Positions 26,215-35,608 are shown, numbered from the stretch's first letter. The stretch: DNA of 64,000 bases from JADFJB01 sp964464595 (GCA_964464595.1 CAYXGW010000010.1:1-64000), one strand, 5' to 3'. Made by a program: numbers and translations. Notes: a model not told the origin generated them from the letters alone.

Positions 26215-27008
26215 ATAACAGTAATAAAAACAGCGATCAAAAACACCCCTGCGATAGAGGCATAATCCAAAAATTTAAAATGCAACTTGCTAAAACTTGT
26301 TCTCTCCTTTCCTATTTGGAAACATCGAGATTCCATAGCTAATGCGATATCATCTGCTTTTCTAAAAGAAGAAATAAACAGAGGAACCAATAAAGGAATT
26401 AAATTTCGTATTCTTTGAATAAATTTTCCATTAAAATGTGCGCCTCTGGCTACCTGGGCGATCTTTATTCTTTCAGCTTCCTCCAATAAAATTGGAATAA
26501 ACCGAATAGCGAGTGTAAGCATCATAGCAAACTCGTTTACCGGGAGTTTTAATTTCTTAAACGGGCCAAGCATTCTTGATAAGCCATCAGCCAATTCCAT
26601 TGGTGTGGTTGTCAAAGTAAAAATAGTCGAATAGCCAATTAATAATACCAATCTTATTGAAAATGCAGTTGCTCGTATCATTCCTTCTTCTGAAATGTCT
26701 AAATTAATAATAGGAATTGTAAATAGAATTTTACCAGGATAGTTAATCGCATTCAAGATAAAGGTTAGTAAAAATAACCATAGAAATGGTCTAAGATTTT
26801 TAAAAACAATTTTATAGGAAATTCCTGAAAAATAAATCACACAGAAAAGAAACAAAGAAAAGAAAAGATAAATGAATAAATTAATATTCAAAACCAGGAA
26901 AATCATTATTGTTAATAAAATAATGCTCTTAGAACGAGGATCTAACTGATGGATTAGAGAATTAGAAGGGTAATATTGGCCAATCGTAATATCATGAATA
27001 AACGACAT
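26211..27008 (-). CDS. ecfT: Energy-coupling factor transporter transmembrane protein EcfT
   Basis: 265 residues with several helices (about 28-48, 52-66, 70-88, 112-130 and 245-262) and the two short Ala-Arg-Gly/Ser-type coupling motifs: AQVARGAHF near 187 and LAMESRCF near 226. EcfT couples EcfA ATPases to vitamin- or metal-binding S components. No ecfA or S gene is beside it, so it probably serves modules encoded elsewhere. It heads the long minus-strand run. Confidence 0.9.
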   Translation of the reverse strand: MSFIHDITIGQYYPSNSLIHQLDPRSKSIILLTIMIFLVLNINLFIYLFFSLFLFCVIYFSGISYKIVFKNLRPFLWLFLLTFILNAINYPGKILFTIPIINLDISEEGMIRATAFSIRLVLLIGYSTIFTLTTTPMELADGLSRMLGPFKKLKLPVNEFAMMLTLAIRFIPILLEEAERIKIAQVARGAHFNGKFIQRIRNLIPLLVPLFISSFRKADDIALAMESRCFQIGKERTSFSKLHFKFLDYASIAGVFLIAVFITVI

Positions 27009-27030
27009 TTATTTCTATCTTTTTAATGTA

Positions 27031-27058
27031 AATATATTAAAATTGCTCAGGAATTCAA
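27031..27058 (-). promoter_or_regulatory. Candidate promoter of the ecfT-to-rfaE1 run
   Basis: TTGAAT (27053-27058), 16-bp spacer, TATATT (27031-27036) on the minus strand, 23 bp before the ATG. The long downstream run of close genes has no other obvious promoter upstream. Confidence 0.45.
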
Positions 27059-27113
27059 ATAAAAAGGAAATCGCCATTATTAAATTAAATAAACTATTTT
27101 TTTAAAAAATTGC

Positions 27114-27142
27114 TTGACAATGATTCATTGAAAATTTATGTT
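27114..27142 (+). promoter_or_regulatory. Strong sigma-70-type promoter with overlapping palindrome
   Basis: TTGACA (27114-27119), 17-bp spacer, TATGTT (27137-27142). A perfect 14-bp palindrome, TTATGTTAACATAA at 27136-27149, covers the -10 and could be an operator. The leader to the ATG at 27243 is about 93 bases. Confidence 0.65.
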
Positions 27143-27242
27143 AACATAACCACAAGATTTAATATTTCTCTAGTGTCCTATAGTATTTGTTAAGTTAGTT
27201 TACATAGTAAACCAGAATTTGGGGTAAAAAATTGTTTTTATT

Positions 27243-28217
27243 ATGTTACCTATGAAGAATCAACCAGAAAATAAATTTGAGCGAGCAATAGGGACTTTTA
27301 TCAGGGAATGCATTAAATTAAAAAAGCATGAATCAACTCTTATTATAGCTAATACAAAATCGATTGCTCCTGCAACTGCTCTTCTGAATTACACACTTAC
27401 TCTAACAAATAATGCATACCTGGTTCAAATTCCAGAGCTACAAAAGCCAGGTTTCTTAGCTCCGATATTGAAAATGGTGAGCGAATTGGATGTTATAATT
27501 ATAGCATGTGATATGGATTATCGACATCTGGAAAGTTTGAACCAGCCAATTGATCACAACTCCCGAATTATCTATTTCCCACATTTCAATCAATTAATAC
27601 GGAAAAAATCAATACACGTTAATTATACTAAGCTCAAATTGATGAGTAACCGCCTGGCAGATATTTTTTCAATCGGTAAGAATCTGGAATTAAAGAGTGA
27701 TGGCGGAACTCTTCTGAAAATGTCAATTAAAAAAGAAAACGGCATCTCTTTGGACGGTAAGATGAATGAGAAGGGAATTTTTTCTATTTTTCCTAGCGGG
27801 AAAGCACAAGTGTGCCCTGTAAGTAATTCAACGAATGGTACAGTTGTCGTCGACGGATCCATCCAGGGAGTAGGACAAATTACAGAGGAAATAAAGTTAA
27901 ATTTTAGGAATGGCCGTTTAGTTAGAATTTTCGGGGATGGCCAGGCAGAGTTGTTGCGAAAATTTCTAAAAAATAAGCCATTCTCAACCGCAAGAGATTT
28001 AATTCGAATTGGTGTGGGTACAAATCACAATGCTAAAGTTTCAGGTAATCCTTACGAAGACGAAGTGGCTTACGGAAGAATTCATTTGGGAATCGGGCAA
28101 TTTATCCCATCTAATCGCCGATCGAACTTACTTAATTATTTTCGCATTACTCTTCGCAAAGCAGAGCTTAGTATTGATAGTAGACCGGTAATCTCCAACG
28201 GCAAAATGATGGTTTAG
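27243..28217 (+). CDS. Aminopeptidase T-like (M29-related) protein
   Basis: 324 residues. The C-terminal half resembles the M29/COG2309 leucyl aminopeptidase group: a glycine-rich strand region ending GIGTNHNAKVSGNPYEDE (about 257-274), then GRIHLGIGQ near 278-286 with a possible metal-binding His. The N-terminal half is a Rossmann-like region. The usual full set of metal ligands could not be confirmed by eye and the protein is shorter than classic AmpT (about 410), so enzymatic activity is an inference. It is a single plus-strand gene between two minus-strand operons, with its own promoter. The ATG at 27252 is an alternative start. Confidence 0.65.
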   Translation: MLPMKNQPENKFERAIGTFIRECIKLKKHESTLIIANTKSIAPATALLNYTLTLTNNAYLVQIPELQKPGFLAPILKMVSELDVIIIACDMDYRHLESLNQPIDHNSRIIYFPHFNQLIRKKSIHVNYTKLKLMSNRLADIFSIGKNLELKSDGGTLLKMSIKKENGISLDGKMNEKGIFSIFPSGKAQVCPVSNSTNGTVVVDGSIQGVGQITEEIKLNFRNGRLVRIFGDGQAELLRKFLKNKPFSTARDLIRIGVGTNHNAKVSGNPYEDEVAYGRIHLGIGQFIPSNRRSNLLNYFRITLRKAELSIDSRPVISNGKMMV

Positions 28218-28290
28218 TAGTTACACTGGAGTGCAGACTTTCGCTTGAAGTTGTGGGAAGAGCTGAGATGTTGTTTTCATTGAGATACTA

Positions 28291-29610
28291 CTAACTATAG
28301 TTTTCCACACAATCATCTAACAAATTAGCCAATTCTTGAGCTTGGTTTCTACGGGAATATTGAATGAGATTATCTGGAATTTCTGCTGTCGAAAATTTAT
28401 TTTGCTTTTTATCGAGATGATTAAGTAGTAAAGAAGACAGAGCTTGCTTAATTTTACCTGGCTCATCAGGTTCAGCAAGATAACAATCGGGTTTATTTTT
28501 AAGCAATCCATATGCTGAAGTGTGTTTCGGAACAATTGCTAAAATTGGTTTCCCGGTCGCTAAATATTCGAAAATCTTACCAGTTACAATTCCTGGTGCA
28601 TTTTCCTTTGATAAAATAAAAAGGAGTGCATTTGATCCCAATGCATAGGCAAGACTTTCCTTATGCGGTATGTAGTCTTCAAAATTAATGATCTTGTCCA
28701 CAAAGTTTGTTGCTGGAGGTAATACAATACCGAAATGTTTACCGATAAAATAGAATTGAAATTTCCCACCATAATTTGGGTTTTTTTGTATAAACTCTTC
28801 CAAAATGTTGATTAGCAAATTCGGTGATCTTTGGGGATTGAGATTACCAAGATAAGTAATGGTAAACTTATCAAACTTTCTTGGTATTATATTGGTAAAA
28901 TCAGATGGATCAAATCCATTTGGAATTAAAACAACTTTTTTTTTATCCTGTTCTTTGGCATTAGATCGAATTGAGTCAGCGATGGGTTCGGAAACAGCAA
29001 CGATTTTTTCAGCATTTTGTGAAATTATTGACATAATCTTATGATATTTACGCTTATGCCATTTCGTTGGAGCATAGATTTCTTCCTCGGTAGTCCAATA
29101 ATCCCTAAAATCTGCAATCCAGGGGAGATTTAATTTACCTGCAATTAGGTGTGCTGATACCGGCGGAGAAGTCGAATAAACAGCATCAAAATGAATTTTT
29201 GAAGAGAGTGTGCGAATTTTATTCATCGCAAAAGGAATCCAGAGAATTTTTGAATCCGGGTAAAAAACTTTACGAAGAATATTGGCCAAAGAAGAGAGTT
29301 GGGTGTCCGTTTTATTTTCGTGGATTTTTGGTTGTCTTCCTTTCTGCTTTAGATTTACAAAGGAAAGAGCCTTCGCCACGCGTGCTGGGTCCAAAGAACC
29401 GGTTCGATAAATCGGAAGATGACTGACTTCGTCCAGCAAAGTGTCATCAAAAGCGTAATAAAGAATATCCTTCACTGTTACAACATAGGGATGCCATCCA
29501 AATTCAGGTAAATACCGGGCAAATTTGGTTGATCTTTGCACTCCCCCCATACCTAATGGTGGAAAATAATAGGAAATAAAAAGTAAATTCCTGGTAGATT
29601 TATTGGACAA
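28291..29610 (-). CDS. Glycosyltransferase, family 4/GT-B type
   Basis: 439 residues. The N-terminal Rossmann half begins LLFISYYFPPLGMGGVQRS (seen about 8-26), as in family-4 enzymes that transfer sugars to surface glycans. The C-terminal half has ITYLGNLNPQRSP near 248, VTGKIFEYLATGKPILA near 340 with the nucleotide-sugar Glu, typical of the GT-B donor site. The start is TTG at 29610 without a ribosome site. It follows lysA by 22 bp. It is not BshA: the start lacks the BshA-like GGSGVV pattern. Acceptor unknown. Confidence 0.82.
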   Translation of the reverse strand: MSNKSTRNLLFISYYFPPLGMGGVQRSTKFARYLPEFGWHPYVVTVKDILYYAFDDTLLDEVSHLPIYRTGSLDPARVAKALSFVNLKQKGRQPKIHENKTDTQLSSLANILRKVFYPDSKILWIPFAMNKIRTLSSKIHFDAVYSTSPPVSAHLIAGKLNLPWIADFRDYWTTEEEIYAPTKWHKRKYHKIMSIISQNAEKIVAVSEPIADSIRSNAKEQDKKKVVLIPNGFDPSDFTNIIPRKFDKFTITYLGNLNPQRSPNLLINILEEFIQKNPNYGGKFQFYFIGKHFGIVLPPATNFVDKIINFEDYIPHKESLAYALGSNALLFILSKENAPGIVTGKIFEYLATGKPILAIVPKHTSAYGLLKNKPDCYLAEPDEPGKIKQALSSLLLNHLDKKQNKFSTAEIPDNLIQYSRRNQAQELANLLDDCVENYS

Positions 29611-29632
29611 AATAATAATATTGGGCTAACAA

Positions 29633-30907
29633 TTATACTTCGTTATATAATTTTAGAAAATCTTCGTAGTGTTCTGCTCTCCGGATAATACGGTAGTTGG
29701 TCTCATCAACCAAAATTTCCGCCACTCGGCACCTGCCGTTGTAATTTGAGCTTAAAGAGTACCCATATGCTCCCACGGAAAATATAGCTACTTGCTCACC
29801 TGTTTCAAGAGCTGGCATTAACCGATCTCTTGCAAAAAAATCTCCTGTTTCGCAAAGCGGTCCGACTACATCCACAACCTCTTCTTCACGTCGATCCATG
29901 TTAGAGATTGGCAATATATGATGATAAGCCTGATATAAACTTGGACGGATCAAATCATTCATTCCCGCATCCACAATAATAAATTTTTTTGTCTTGGATT
30001 TTTTGATGTAAAGAACCGTTGTTAATAAAATAGCGGTATTTGCTATAACAGCGCGCCCCGGCTCAAAAATAAAATTAATCGGCAAGTCTTGTAAATGTTT
30101 TCTTGTCGCTTGTAAGTAATCATTTACAGTCAATTGAGTATTGTTATCATAACCAGGATAAATTTCTTTAATATTTCTATACTCAATACCCAATCCCCCG
30201 CCAAGATCTATATCGTCAATTTGGACACCATAATGTTTTAATTCAAAATAAAGTTCTCTAATTGCCTGACTTGTATCTTCGAATGGAGAAATATCAGTGA
30301 TTTGAGAACCAATGTGGACATGAATTCCCTTTAATTCAACAAATGGTAATGAATCAGCTAATTTTGCGAGTTCAATAGCATCTTGTTTTTCGATGCCGAA
30401 TTTATTTTGTGTCAAACCGGTACTGATGTAAGGATGGCTTTTCGCATCGATATCCGGGTTCACACGGATATTAACATTTGCTTTTCTGTTATCCTGTTTA
30501 GCGCATGAATGAATCAATTCCAACTCTTGAGAACTTTCGATATTAAACGCTTTGATATTTTCTTTTAAAGCAAAGCGTATTTCATCTACCTGTTTACCAA
30601 CTCCGGCAAAAACAATTCTTTCAGTAGAAAATCCAGCTTTCAAGGCTAGAAATAATTCTCCTCCCGAAACAACATCGGCGCCGAATCCATTTTGAGCTAT
30701 TATTTTTAACAATTCCAGGTTATCATTTGCTTTTAAGGCGAAGCAGAATAATGCGTTTTGGCTACCTATTGAAGTTGGCCATTCCAACAAATTCTTTTCT
30801 AACTTTGCACGAGAATAGATGTATGATGGAGTTGGGTACGCTTGAGATATTTTTGAAACCGGAACCTGTTCGATTAAAAGTTCGCTATCTTTTATTTTAA
30901 TTGACAT
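29633..30907 (-). CDS. lysA: Diaminopimelate decarboxylase
   Basis: 424 residues of the fold III PLP family. The PLP lysine Lys59 is in FALKAND, GADVVSGGEL near 74-83, HIGSQI near 198, the glycine loop DLGGGLGIEY near 236-245 and GPLCETGD near 349 with the active-site Cys. It makes lysine from meso-diaminopimelate in the cytoplasm. It lies in the run after bshC and bshB1. Confidence 0.96.
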   Translation of the reverse strand: MSIKIKDSELLIEQVPVSKISQAYPTPSYIYSRAKLEKNLLEWPTSIGSQNALFCFALKANDNLELLKIIAQNGFGADVVSGGELFLALKAGFSTERIVFAGVGKQVDEIRFALKENIKAFNIESSQELELIHSCAKQDNRKANVNIRVNPDIDAKSHPYISTGLTQNKFGIEKQDAIELAKLADSLPFVELKGIHVHIGSQITDISPFEDTSQAIRELYFELKHYGVQIDDIDLGGGLGIEYRNIKEIYPGYDNNTQLTVNDYLQATRKHLQDLPINFIFEPGRAVIANTAILLTTVLYIKKSKTKKFIIVDAGMNDLIRPSLYQAYHHILPISNMDRREEEVVDVVGPLCETGDFFARDRLMPALETGEQVAIFSVGAYGYSLSSNYNGRCRVAEILVDETNYRIIRRAEHYEDFLKLYNEV

Positions 30908-30930
30908 TATTATTAAAGGAGGGTATTTTT

Positions 30931-31656
30931 TTAATAAACGCGATCACCAAAAGTATCGAGTAAATCTTTTAATTCAAGCGTGGTTTTTATCTTAAATGGT
31001 TCGCCAAATTTTTTCCCTATTCGATGACCATAATAAGATGCCCTGGTGATTAACATTTCCATAAATTGCGGGCTCGATATGTACGTCTCTTCTTCATCAG
31101 ACCTGAGATAGGTTTTATTATGTACCTGACTATGATAAGCAAAGATTGCCTCCTTTTTGGTATCCATTTCATCGGATATATCAATCACAAAATCAGGTTC
31201 AAAATCCCAGGATAACATATAATAAATCAGATGAGCTGGCCGATAATGTTCCTGGTTGGTATCTATTTTTTTTAGCCCGGAAAGAAAAGAAGCTTCTTCT
31301 ATAATACGAGATGCATTGCCATGGTCAGGATGTCGGTCATCCCAATATGGCAGTAAAATTAAAGTGGGTTTGTATTTACGAATCTCCTGAATAACTTTTA
31401 ATTTAGCATTTTTGTCAACCGCCAGATAACTATCTGGCAAATCCAAAGGATGGTAAATCTTGGCGCCAATAATTTTGGCGGCATTTTCGAATTCTTTAGC
31501 ACGTAATTCCTCACTGCCGCGTGTTCCCATTTCTCCTCGAGTTAATGGAATTATTCCGACAGATGCACCCTTACGAGCAGCTTTGACTAAAACACCTCCA
31601 CAAGTCAGTTCCACATCATCCGGATGCGCTCCAAATGCAAGTATATCCAGTTTCAT
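30931..31656 (-). CDS. bshB1: Bacillithiol biosynthesis deacetylase BshB1
   Basis: 241 residues of the LmbE/PIG-L family. The zinc motif AHPDDVE is at about 10-16 and the second ligand site HPDHGNA near 108-114. The family removes acetate from GlcNAc-malate to give GlcN-malate, the acceptor for cysteine. Identification as BshB1 rather than another LmbE deacetylase rests on the adjacent bshC, only 5 bp upstream. Confidence 0.92.
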   Translation of the reverse strand: MKLDILAFGAHPDDVELTCGGVLVKAARKGASVGIIPLTRGEMGTRGSEELRAKEFENAAKIIGAKIYHPLDLPDSYLAVDKNAKLKVIQEIRKYKPTLILLPYWDDRHPDHGNASRIIEEASFLSGLKKIDTNQEHYRPAHLIYYMLSWDFEPDFVIDISDEMDTKKEAIFAYHSQVHNKTYLRSDEEETYISSPQFMEMLITRASYYGHRIGKKFGEPFKIKTTLELKDLLDTFGDRVY

Positions 31657-31661
31657 AAACT

Positions 31662-33293
31662 TTAATAATTAGATTTCAAATTGATCAATTGGTGATTCGA
31701 ATTAAAAATATCAATTTGTTCAAAAAGAATTTTAATGAACCGTTCGCCATATCGTATGTAAAAAGGTAGCAAATTAAAAACTCTTTCCTGTGGAGCATTA
31801 TTAGGGTAAACAGAGTTTACCAATTTTTGCATTTGAGATTTAAGAGTTTCATCCTTCTGCCGGGCAGCTTGCATTAATTTCTTCCTCAGGAAATCAAATT
31901 GATTTGTACTTCTCCCCTTAGCAATTTCAGCTGGCTTTTTTAAGTTTTGATCAAATTGCTTTGCATTTTCAACAAGTTCTTGCCAGATTTTCGCAACAAC
32001 TTTTTCACCTTCATCAATGCTTAAAAACATTGATTTTGGTATTTCACGTTCAGCTACTAAATTAATAATTCTTTCCCTTTGCTGAAAAATATCCTGAATC
32101 GTTAGATTATATTTTCGCAGTATTTTTTCTGTCTTAGGTTCTATAAGTGTTATAGAAGTTCTCGGGAAAGCAATTGGCATTATAACATCCATGCAATCAT
32201 ATGCTTTTTTTAGTTGGGCATAATAGGCGAGTTCAGAAGGACCTAACACAATAGCCAAGGTTGGAAATAATGTATCTTGAAACAACGGTCTTAAGGCTGC
32301 ATTGGGACTAAATTGCTCGGGATGATCACAAAGGATTTGAATAAGCTGAGATTTTGAGTATTGTTTTCCCGAATCCTTAAACACCAAATTCCCATTTGAA
32401 ATAGCAATAATCTCTCTTTCCGGGCTATGATAAAATAGATTTAATAGCCCACCTTTTAATTGAAGTTGAGGAGCATAGCCCAATTTGATCAATGCTTCTG
32501 TTTGATCCATCACAGCCTTGGATACCGGACTTTCTTCTTCAATCTCCTTTTGAAACAATGGAATTGCAATTTGCTTAAATTTTTTATCAGAAGGATTAAT
32601 CACAATTAAACCATAATCTCTTAAAACGTGCTGAAGCCAAATTGCAAATGAATCTGCGAAGTAATTATTTTTTTTATAAGCAGATTCGAGGCTATCCAGA
32701 ATGTGTGTTCGAAATTCTGTTTCTGGCAAATATGATTTCAATATTTGAAAATTATCTTCAATTTCCGTTGATAAGTTCCTAGCCGCAATTGGGATTTTCC
32801 CATTGTCTTCCCCACTATAAAAAATTTGTTCAACTTGTCCCGACAAGTTAAGTAAATTTATGTGATTCACCTCGGCGAAATCATGATCATCCGACGCCAT
32901 CCAAAATATGGGTACGACTATTCGGCCGATCTTTTTGGATAAGCCATCAGCAAGCTTGATTACGGTAATCGCTTTGTAAAGCGTATATAGAGGTCCGCCA
33001 AACAATCCGGTTTGCTGGCCGCCAACAACCACAAAAGACTCGGAATCCTTCAATGATTCAATATTCTTTAATGTCAAATCTCCTGAATCAAATAATCTAT
33101 TTTGCTCTCGTAGTACCTCAGAGACCAATTCCCGCGGGAAGCTCCTTTGAGATAATTGTTTGGCTATTTTTTGATAAGCATCAAAATCAGCAAAATGAAA
33201 TGGTAAAAAATTGGTCAAGTTTCGTCCGTCTAAATAATCAATAACGAAACTTTTAGGCGGGTAGAATTCAGAATAAGGGATTGTATGATTCAA
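31662..33293 (-). CDS. bshC: Bacillithiol biosynthesis cysteine-adding enzyme BshC
   Basis: 543 residues, normal BshC length. Seen are VVGGQQTGLFGGPLYT near 91-106, IFWMASDDHDFAEV near 130-143, PLFQDTLFPTLAIVLGP near 343-360 and a long helical C-terminal region. BshC adds cysteine to GlcN-malate in the last step of bacillithiol synthesis. The start is TTG at 33293 with no clear ribosome site. It is followed by bshB1, so the thiol pathway is clustered; bshA is not in the window. Confidence 0.94.
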   Translation of the reverse strand: MNHTIPYSEFYPPKSFVIDYLDGRNLTNFLPFHFADFDAYQKIAKQLSQRSFPRELVSEVLREQNRLFDSGDLTLKNIESLKDSESFVVVGGQQTGLFGGPLYTLYKAITVIKLADGLSKKIGRIVVPIFWMASDDHDFAEVNHINLLNLSGQVEQIFYSGEDNGKIPIAARNLSTEIEDNFQILKSYLPETEFRTHILDSLESAYKKNNYFADSFAIWLQHVLRDYGLIVINPSDKKFKQIAIPLFQKEIEEESPVSKAVMDQTEALIKLGYAPQLQLKGGLLNLFYHSPEREIIAISNGNLVFKDSGKQYSKSQLIQILCDHPEQFSPNAALRPLFQDTLFPTLAIVLGPSELAYYAQLKKAYDCMDVIMPIAFPRTSITLIEPKTEKILRKYNLTIQDIFQQRERIINLVAEREIPKSMFLSIDEGEKVVAKIWQELVENAKQFDQNLKKPAEIAKGRSTNQFDFLRKKLMQAARQKDETLKSQMQKLVNSVYPNNAPQERVFNLLPFYIRYGERFIKILFEQIDIFNSNHQLINLKSNY

Positions 33294-33385
33294 TTTGTTG
33301 ATTTCTCATTGTTACTTATTTTTGATTTTCATCAAATTAATACATAGTAAAATAAGTTTCATATTTAATTTAAATTAATTTGGGC

Positions 33386-33415
33386 AAAAAAAATTGACCC
33401 GTAGGTCAATTTTTT
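33386..33415 (-). terminator. Rho-independent terminator after the M23 peptidase gene
   Basis: A stem of TTGACC/GGTCAA (33394-33399 with 33404-33409) and a CGTA loop, flanked by an A-run and a T-run so that it can work on either strand. It lies 27 bp after the M23 peptidase stop (minus strand) and separates it from bshC. Confidence 0.8.
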
Positions 33416-33441
33416 GCTAAGAAAAATTTTATACAAATATT

Positions 33442-34368
33442 TTATTGATCCAGGAAAAAATATCTTGGGTTAACCGCTTTGCCATTACGCTTAACTTCAT
33501 AATGTAAATGGTAACCGGTTGCCCTACCAGACCTTCCCACTTCACCAATTGGATCTCGTCTTTTTACTTTTTGATTCTTTTTTACTTTGACTGTTGATAA
33601 ATGCCCAAAAAGTGTTTCAAGTCCATCCCCATGATCAATAATTAGATATTTCCCATAACCATATTTGAAATCATTATCTCTTACAACCTTAACTACACCA
33701 TCTGCAGGAGCTCTTACAATTGAACCTTTAGTTGATGCAATGTCCATCCCATAATGTTCCTTTTCTATATCTTCAAAAGGATCAATTCGTTTACCAAAAG
33801 GACTTTGTAACCAGCCCGTTTCCACCGGACGTATTGTGGGTGTCGCTCTAGCTTTTCTCTTATTTTCTTCTAATATGGTTTGAATTTCATTAAAACTACT
33901 ATATTCAAGATCAATTTCTCTTTCTAATTGTGCTAAATCCACATTTAAGGAAGTTACCTGGTTATTGAGAGGAACCGGTAAATCTTCCAATCCCAAGCCT
34001 TTAAAATTCACCGAAGAGCCACCAACCCCTACATCCCTGACATCCTCATCAACTTTAGGTAAACCGGTTAACATCCTTAAATCATTATCAAAATTCTCTA
34101 ATTGTTTTAGTTGATCCCTAATAGATTCAACTTTTGACTCCATAGATGATAATTGTGATATCAATATAGCATTTTGACGATTTAGATGACTTATCTTGTA
34201 ACTTCTGTAAACTTTAATAAGAATATAAGTTGAAGTACCTGTAAGAAGAACGCACATTATTAAAATAAGAGATAATATAGAAATTAATTTTTTGAAATTG
34301 ATATTATAACTTTTAAAATCTGATCCATCTTCCGTGAAAAACAACAACTTGAGATTCCGAACCTCCAT
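33442..34368 (-). CDS. Membrane-anchored M23 peptidase with coiled coil
   Basis: 308 residues. A short cytoplasmic N-terminus, one membrane helix (about 27-53), a coiled coil (about 62-100) and a LytM/M23 domain (about 185-305). The metal site is complete: His205 and Asp209 in EHYGMDIAS, and HLHYEV with His287 and His289. It would cut or regulate cutting of peptidoglycan peptides in the periplasm. A relative of EnvC/NlpD-type or bacterial elongation hydrolases; because the zinc ligands are present, activity is expected. AAGGAG precedes the ATG. Confidence 0.92.
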   Translation of the reverse strand: MEVRNLKLLFFTEDGSDFKSYNINFKKLISILSLILIMCVLLTGTSTYILIKVYRSYKISHLNRQNAILISQLSSMESKVESIRDQLKQLENFDNDLRMLTGLPKVDEDVRDVGVGGSSVNFKGLGLEDLPVPLNNQVTSLNVDLAQLEREIDLEYSSFNEIQTILEENKRKARATPTIRPVETGWLQSPFGKRIDPFEDIEKEHYGMDIASTKGSIVRAPADGVVKVVRDNDFKYGYGKYLIIDHGDGLETLFGHLSTVKVKKNQKVKRRDPIGEVGRSGRATGYHLHYEVKRNGKAVNPRYFFLDQ

Positions 34369-34574
34369 AAGTGCTCCTTAAAATTTCAACACATTTCATC
34401 TCCCTAATTTTCTCAATTTCTTTAATTAATTTTCTAAATTTTCAGCAATTTAATTATTTATCGTGTAATTATCAATAGTAAAGTTAATTTTTCTTAATAA
34501 TAATTAAATTATTTTCTAATACAATAAACATTCATCAAACTAACAATATAGATTTAATAACATTTGATGACGAC

Positions 34575-35435
34575 TTAACCTAAGTATACTCGCAAAGACC
34601 GGCTTCTGGATGCGTGTCGTAGTCTCTGAAGTGCTTTCTCCTTAATTTGCCTAACACGTTCTCTAGTTAGACGAAAAACTTCTCCAATCTCCTCCAAAGT
34701 CAAAGCACGTTCGCGGCCCAGACCAAAGTATAATCGTATGACTTCAGCTTCTCGATTTGACAGCGAGTCAAGAGCCACTTCTAAGTCAACTTTTAACGAC
34801 TCGGTAAGAACATCATCATCAGGAGCAGGCTCTTCGCTATCTTGAATCAAATCTAACAAATTATTTTCACTATTTTCTTTGGTGTTCATCGGTGCATCTA
34901 ATGAAAGATGACGCCCAGCAATTCTCAAAGCCTCGTTGACTTCTTTTAAAGTCATATCCAATTCGGCGGCTATTTCTTCGGAAGTTGGTTCTCTCTCAAA
35001 CGCTTGTTCTAAATTACTCAGCGTTTTACCAATTCTATTTAAAGCCCCAACCCGATTAAGCGGTAATCTAACTACTCTAGATTGCTCCGCAAGAGCTTGT
35101 AAAATAGACTGTCTAATCCACCAAACAGCATATGAAATAAATTTGAACCCTCTTGTCTCGTCGAAACGTTTTGCTGCTTTTATCAGGCCGAGATTCCCTT
35201 CATTAATTATATCTCCAAGAGACAAGCCTTGATTCTGATATTGTTTTGCAACGCTGACAACAAAACGTAAATTTGATTTTGTTAGTTTTTCAAGAGCTTC
35301 TGCATCATCATGTTTTATTTGACGCGCAAGATTAACCTCCTCATCAGGAGTTAAAAGAGGTACTTCTCCAATTTCTTGAAGATACTTTTCCAATGAAGTA
35401 TTATTGGGTAGATAATTTTTTGAGATGTTTTTCAC
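34575..35435 (-). CDS. rpoD: Primary RNA polymerase sigma factor (RpoD/SigA type), short form
   Basis: 286 residues from a GTG start at 35435. Region 1.2 begins SLEKYLQEIGEVPLLTPDEE. Region 2 has NLRFVVSVAKQY and FISYAVWWIRQSI. Region 3 and region 4.2 follow with LTLEEIGEVFRLTRERVRQIKEKAL. Region 1.1 is absent, as in Bacteroidota primary sigma factors. A longer frame reaches 35477, but AGGAGGAGG (about 35440-35448) sits just right for the GTG, and the extra residues do not fit the family. A consensus promoter lies upstream at 35580-35608. It recognises TTGACA/TATAAT-like sites, several of which are visible in this window. Confidence 0.95.
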   Translation of the reverse strand: MKNISKNYLPNNTSLEKYLQEIGEVPLLTPDEEVNLARQIKHDDAEALEKLTKSNLRFVVSVAKQYQNQGLSLGDIINEGNLGLIKAAKRFDETRGFKFISYAVWWIRQSILQALAEQSRVVRLPLNRVGALNRIGKTLSNLEQAFEREPTSEEIAAELDMTLKEVNEALRIAGRHLSLDAPMNTKENSENNLLDLIQDSEEPAPDDDVLTESLKVDLEVALDSLSNREAEVIRLYFGLGRERALTLEEIGEVFRLTRERVRQIKEKALQRLRHASRSRSLRVYLG

Positions 35436-35579
35436 ATTCCTCCTCCTCAAGAGACATGGAAAAATAATTCGGAACAATTAATAATAATTCATGTTAAATA
35501 GAAATAAATCAATTTTTTGGGGCAAGTTGAAGGTGTTTTTATGCATTCTTAATAAGTGAGTTTTTTTGATGTGGAGGGA

Positions 35580-35608
35580 AATATATACGATATATTACAA
35601 AAAGTCAA
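35580..35608 (-). promoter_or_regulatory. Promoter of the primary sigma factor gene
   Basis: TTGACT (35603-35608), 17-bp spacer, TATATT (35580-35585) on the minus strand. The leader to the GTG start is about 138 bases. Confidence 0.65.

Noticed and set aside
28291..29610. BshA (GlcNAc-malate synthase) because of the adjacent bshB1 and bshC
   Set aside because: The N-terminus and length do not resemble BshA, although it is a GT-B enzyme.
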